NCBI GenBank assembly: GCA_030426705.1
Contig: JAUHXW010000050.1
Location: forward strand, 1 to 13,326
Direction of reading: 5' to 3'
Origin: Gammaproteobacteria bacterium
GTDB lineage: Bacteria; Pseudomonadota; Gammaproteobacteria; Xanthomonadales; Marinicellaceae
Length of the DNA stretch: 13,326 nt
Shown here: one piece after another, positions 11,524-13,326 of the stretch
Numbering within the stretch: position 1 is the stretch's first letter
Layout: each line of letters opens with the position of its first letter
Notes under the pieces: model-generated
What the model was told of the DNA's origin: nothing
Seen by the model: the letters and a program-made list of their open reading frames with translations, nothing else
Databases searched by the model: none
Program-made: the position numbers and the translations under genes

Positions 11524-13326
11524 CTACCAGCCACCGCCACCACCGCCACCACCTCCGCCGCCAGATGAGCCGCTGCTGCTTGAAGAGGAGTAGCTGCTTG
11601 ATGATGAACCTGAACTGCTGGAAGAATAAGAGCCGGAAGACGAGCTGCGGCTGGCGCTGGGGATCACGGATGCGGCAGATACGGTTTTGCGTAAAGAATG
11701 GCTGATGTGACTGGCAGAAAAGTCGCTGAAATCGTTGTCGTTGTCTTGGTTTTGATACCAATTGGGTTGATAGCTGGTAGTTGATGAAGCCGAATCAGGG
11801 GTTTGCACATTGATGACAGCAGCAAATTTTTCAGACCATTGGTTTTCCAAGCCCAGCGCAATCGCATAGGGCAGTAATTGTTCGTAGTATTCGATGGTTT
11901 TGTCAGGCGGGTTCAAGAGATCCAAGCGGTCTTCTTCGGCTGATTTCATATACAGTTTCAAGCCATCTATTTCATCCTTGATGTGTCGGCCAAAAGGTGT
12001 GGGAGCCCGCAGTAAAAAGGTAAACAGCATATTCAAACCCAATACAAACAACACAAAATAAATCCACACTTGATGATCAACCATGAACTGGAACAACTCA
12101 AGATAAGATGAAGCCAATAAACCCAAGATGATTAAACTGGCCAAAATCGGTGCGGCCATTAAAAACACCAAAGCCATAACCAGGCCAATGCCAGCTGATA
12201 TGATTAAAATCAACAAATCGGTGGTGGTCAGATTTTGTTGATAAAGCAGCAATGTACCGACAAACAACACCACCAGACTGATCAGCCAACCCCACAACAT
12301 ATACATGCGGTTATCAACAAAACATTTTTTTTGATACTCGTCTTTGAGCGTTGAAAATAATTTGCCTTTGCCCGTATTTAAAGTTCTGTTGTATTTTTTG
12401 GTGATGATCAGTTGTTGGCTGCGTCCAGGAAACAAACGCGCTTTGAGCGCCTTTTCACCTTTGGACAAGGCGGGTGTGTTTTTGGGTTTGTGTAATTTAA
12501 GTCGATATTGCTTTTTGAGTTGAACAATTGAAATATATCCCTTGGTTGCCAGACTGAGTAAAGCAGCCGTGAGGGTGTGGCTGTTGGTTTGTTCATTGGC
12601 AATGTAGTGAACTGCGGCTGGTGAAAGCCCTTTGGGTGGGTAAAACCGGGCGACCAACACGCCTTTTTCAGGATCACGGCCAAAACGATACCAAGCCGAA
12701 AAATAAAACCCAAGATAAAATAAAAACAACAAACCAGAAAACAGCCACAACAGGTTATCGGCCAAAAAAACAGCCAAATCAAAAGGCTCTGGATTAACAA
12801 TGCCTTTGGGGAACTGAATACCAATGGTCAATCCCTGATAAGGTTCCAGCTTTTGTGTGGTTACAAAACCAACACCCTCGTCGTTATTTTTAATTTTATA
12901 ATGCTGCTCTTGTTGTCCCTGATAGCCGGTCCAGGCATGTTGATCGGTCACTTGTTGGTGACCGTTTTCGGGCAACTGAATGTGAGTTGATGCTTTCAGA
13001 ATCGGAAACATCCAGCCATTACCGGTGACATTCCAGTAAAACTCATCATACCCTTCGAAATAGCCCAGTTGTTTATTGGTTGTGTATTTGATTTGGTATT
13101 GATGCGGACCTTTGGGTAAATATATATTGGCTGAACCGATATAAATTCGAACGCCATTGCTCATTTCTTCGGTATGAAACGGTTCTGTTTGTCCATTTCT
13201 TGTTACCGACAAAACTTCAAAACCCACACTTTTCTGAGTCATCCAGGCGCCGGAATATTGAGTGGGAAAGTCCCGATAAATACCGCGGCTGATGTTGTAA
13301 TTTTCTGCAATGACATCAATGGTTTC
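11524..13326 (-). CDS. DUF2207 membrane protein with Ser/Gly-rich C-terminal tail (5' end cut by window edge)
   Basis: A predicted membrane protein of the DUF2207 (YciQ-like) family, function unknown. The frame is open for 28 codons beyond the first in-window ATG (13242) to the edge. Those codons read VIAENYNISRGIYRDFPTQY, the family's conserved N-terminal domain, so the true start and signal peptide lie outside. Numbering from 13242, an extracytoplasmic beta domain runs to about 150, then a helix at about 157-184 and a cytoplasmic winged-helix-like block (RFYPPKGLSPAAVHYIAN, TAALLSLATKGYI) at about 200-240. Hydrophobic helices at about 315-335, 342-375 and 392-411 follow. The conserved AEEDRLDLLNP and LLPYAIALGLENQWSEKFAAV segments lie at 435-477. 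Residues 533-572 are almost pure Ser, Tyr and Gly, ending in eleven glycines and Trp before a TAG stop. Such tails are common in this family. Confidence 0.9.
   Translation of the reverse strand, partial: ETIDVIAENYNISRGIYRDFPTQYSGAWMTQKSVGFEVLSVTRNGQTEPFHTEEMSNGVRIYIGSANIYLPKGPHQYQIKYTTNKQLGYFEGYDEFYWNVTGNGWMFPILKASTHIQLPENGHQQVTDQHAWTGYQGQQEQHYKIKNNDEGVGFVTTQKLEPYQGLTIGIQFPKGIVNPEPFDLAVFLADNLLWLFSGLLFLFYLGFYFSAWYRFGRDPEKGVLVARFYPPKGLSPAAVHYIANEQTNSHTLTAALLSLATKGYISIVQLKKQYRLKLHKPKNTPALSKGEKALKARLFPGRSQQLIITKKYNRTLNTGKGKLFSTLKDEYQKKCFVDNRMYMLWGWLISLVVLFVGTLLLYQQNLTTTDLLILIISAGIGLVMALVFLMAAPILASLIILGLLASSYLELFQFMVDHQVWIYFVLFVLGLNMLFTFLLRAPTPFGRHIKDEIDGLKLYMKSAEEDRLDLLNPPDKTIEYYEQLLPYAIALGLENQWSEKFAAVINVQTPDSASSTTSYQPNWYQNQDNDNDFSDFSASHISHSLRKTVSAASVIPSASRSSSSGSYSSSSSGSSSSSYSSSSSSGSSGGGGGGGGGGGW

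Noticed and set aside
12408..12824. 138-codon minus-strand frame
   Set aside because: It lies entirely within the DUF2207 gene in another frame, and the DUF2207 frame has clear family conservation.
1..13326. CRISPR array, tRNA, rRNA, or an anti-phage system
   Set aside because: No regularly spaced direct repeats, no RNA gene signatures and no nuclease, toxin or effector domains were seen. The radical SAM and VWA proteins lack the partners known from defence systems.

Overview
The window looks like chromosome of a gammaproteobacterium with roughly 40-45 % GC. The gene set is a DUF2207 membrane protein, a DUF1428 (YbaA-like) protein, an MdaB-like oxidoreductase, a VIT/VWA/DUF2135 protein carrying a 'VTVTGSRI' motif, and REP-like palindromes. 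A marine lineage such as Marinicella would fit, but that is a guess from general resemblance. No phage, plasmid, CRISPR, rRNA or tRNA feature was found.

Layout. (1) Positions 1-3551, plus strand: a B12-binding radical SAM protein cut by the left edge, an ACC deaminase/D-cysteine desulfhydrase-type PLP enzyme and a GNAT acetyltransferase are joined by 4-base stop/start overlaps. A VOC protein and a DUF1428 protein follow, 4 bases apart. (2) Positions 3556-6504, minus strand: a 982-residue exported VIT-VWA-DUF2135 protein. (3) Positions 6665-7440, plus strand: a small four-helix membrane protein overlapping a cupin. (4) Positions 7499-9087: a redox cassette. An MdaB-like flavodoxin-fold oxidoreductase and a peroxiredoxin-like protein run on the minus strand, divergent from an HxlR-family regulator. 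The shared intergenic region holds a perfect GTTACT/AGTAAC inverted repeat, a likely operator. Directly after the hxlR stop codon lies the 3' end of a lost second cupin gene. (5) Positions 9213-10998, plus strand: a tight four-gene run of P-loop kinase-like protein, hotdog thioesterase, isoprenylcysteine methyltransferase-like membrane protein and a GNAT gene. The GNAT gene is broken by a one-base deletion in an A run. (6) Positions 10999-11523: a gene-free stretch explained mostly by a short non-autonomous inverted-repeat element (about 353 bp). It appears to have inserted into a REP-like palindrome and made a 9-bp target duplication, and it carries a second, inward pair of hairpin repeats. 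(7) Positions 11524-13326, minus strand: a DUF2207 membrane protein with a Ser/Gly-rich tail, cut by the right edge.

Functional reading. The best-supported regulatory unit is the HxlR/MdaB/peroxiredoxin cassette, probably a response to quinone or electrophile stress. The other runs look like housekeeping or accessory metabolism. The most unusual material is the nested repeat element at 11096-11481, the cupin remnant at 9088-9159, and the TonB-box-like motif inside the VWA protein. I did not find a clear new multi-gene defence or biosynthetic system.
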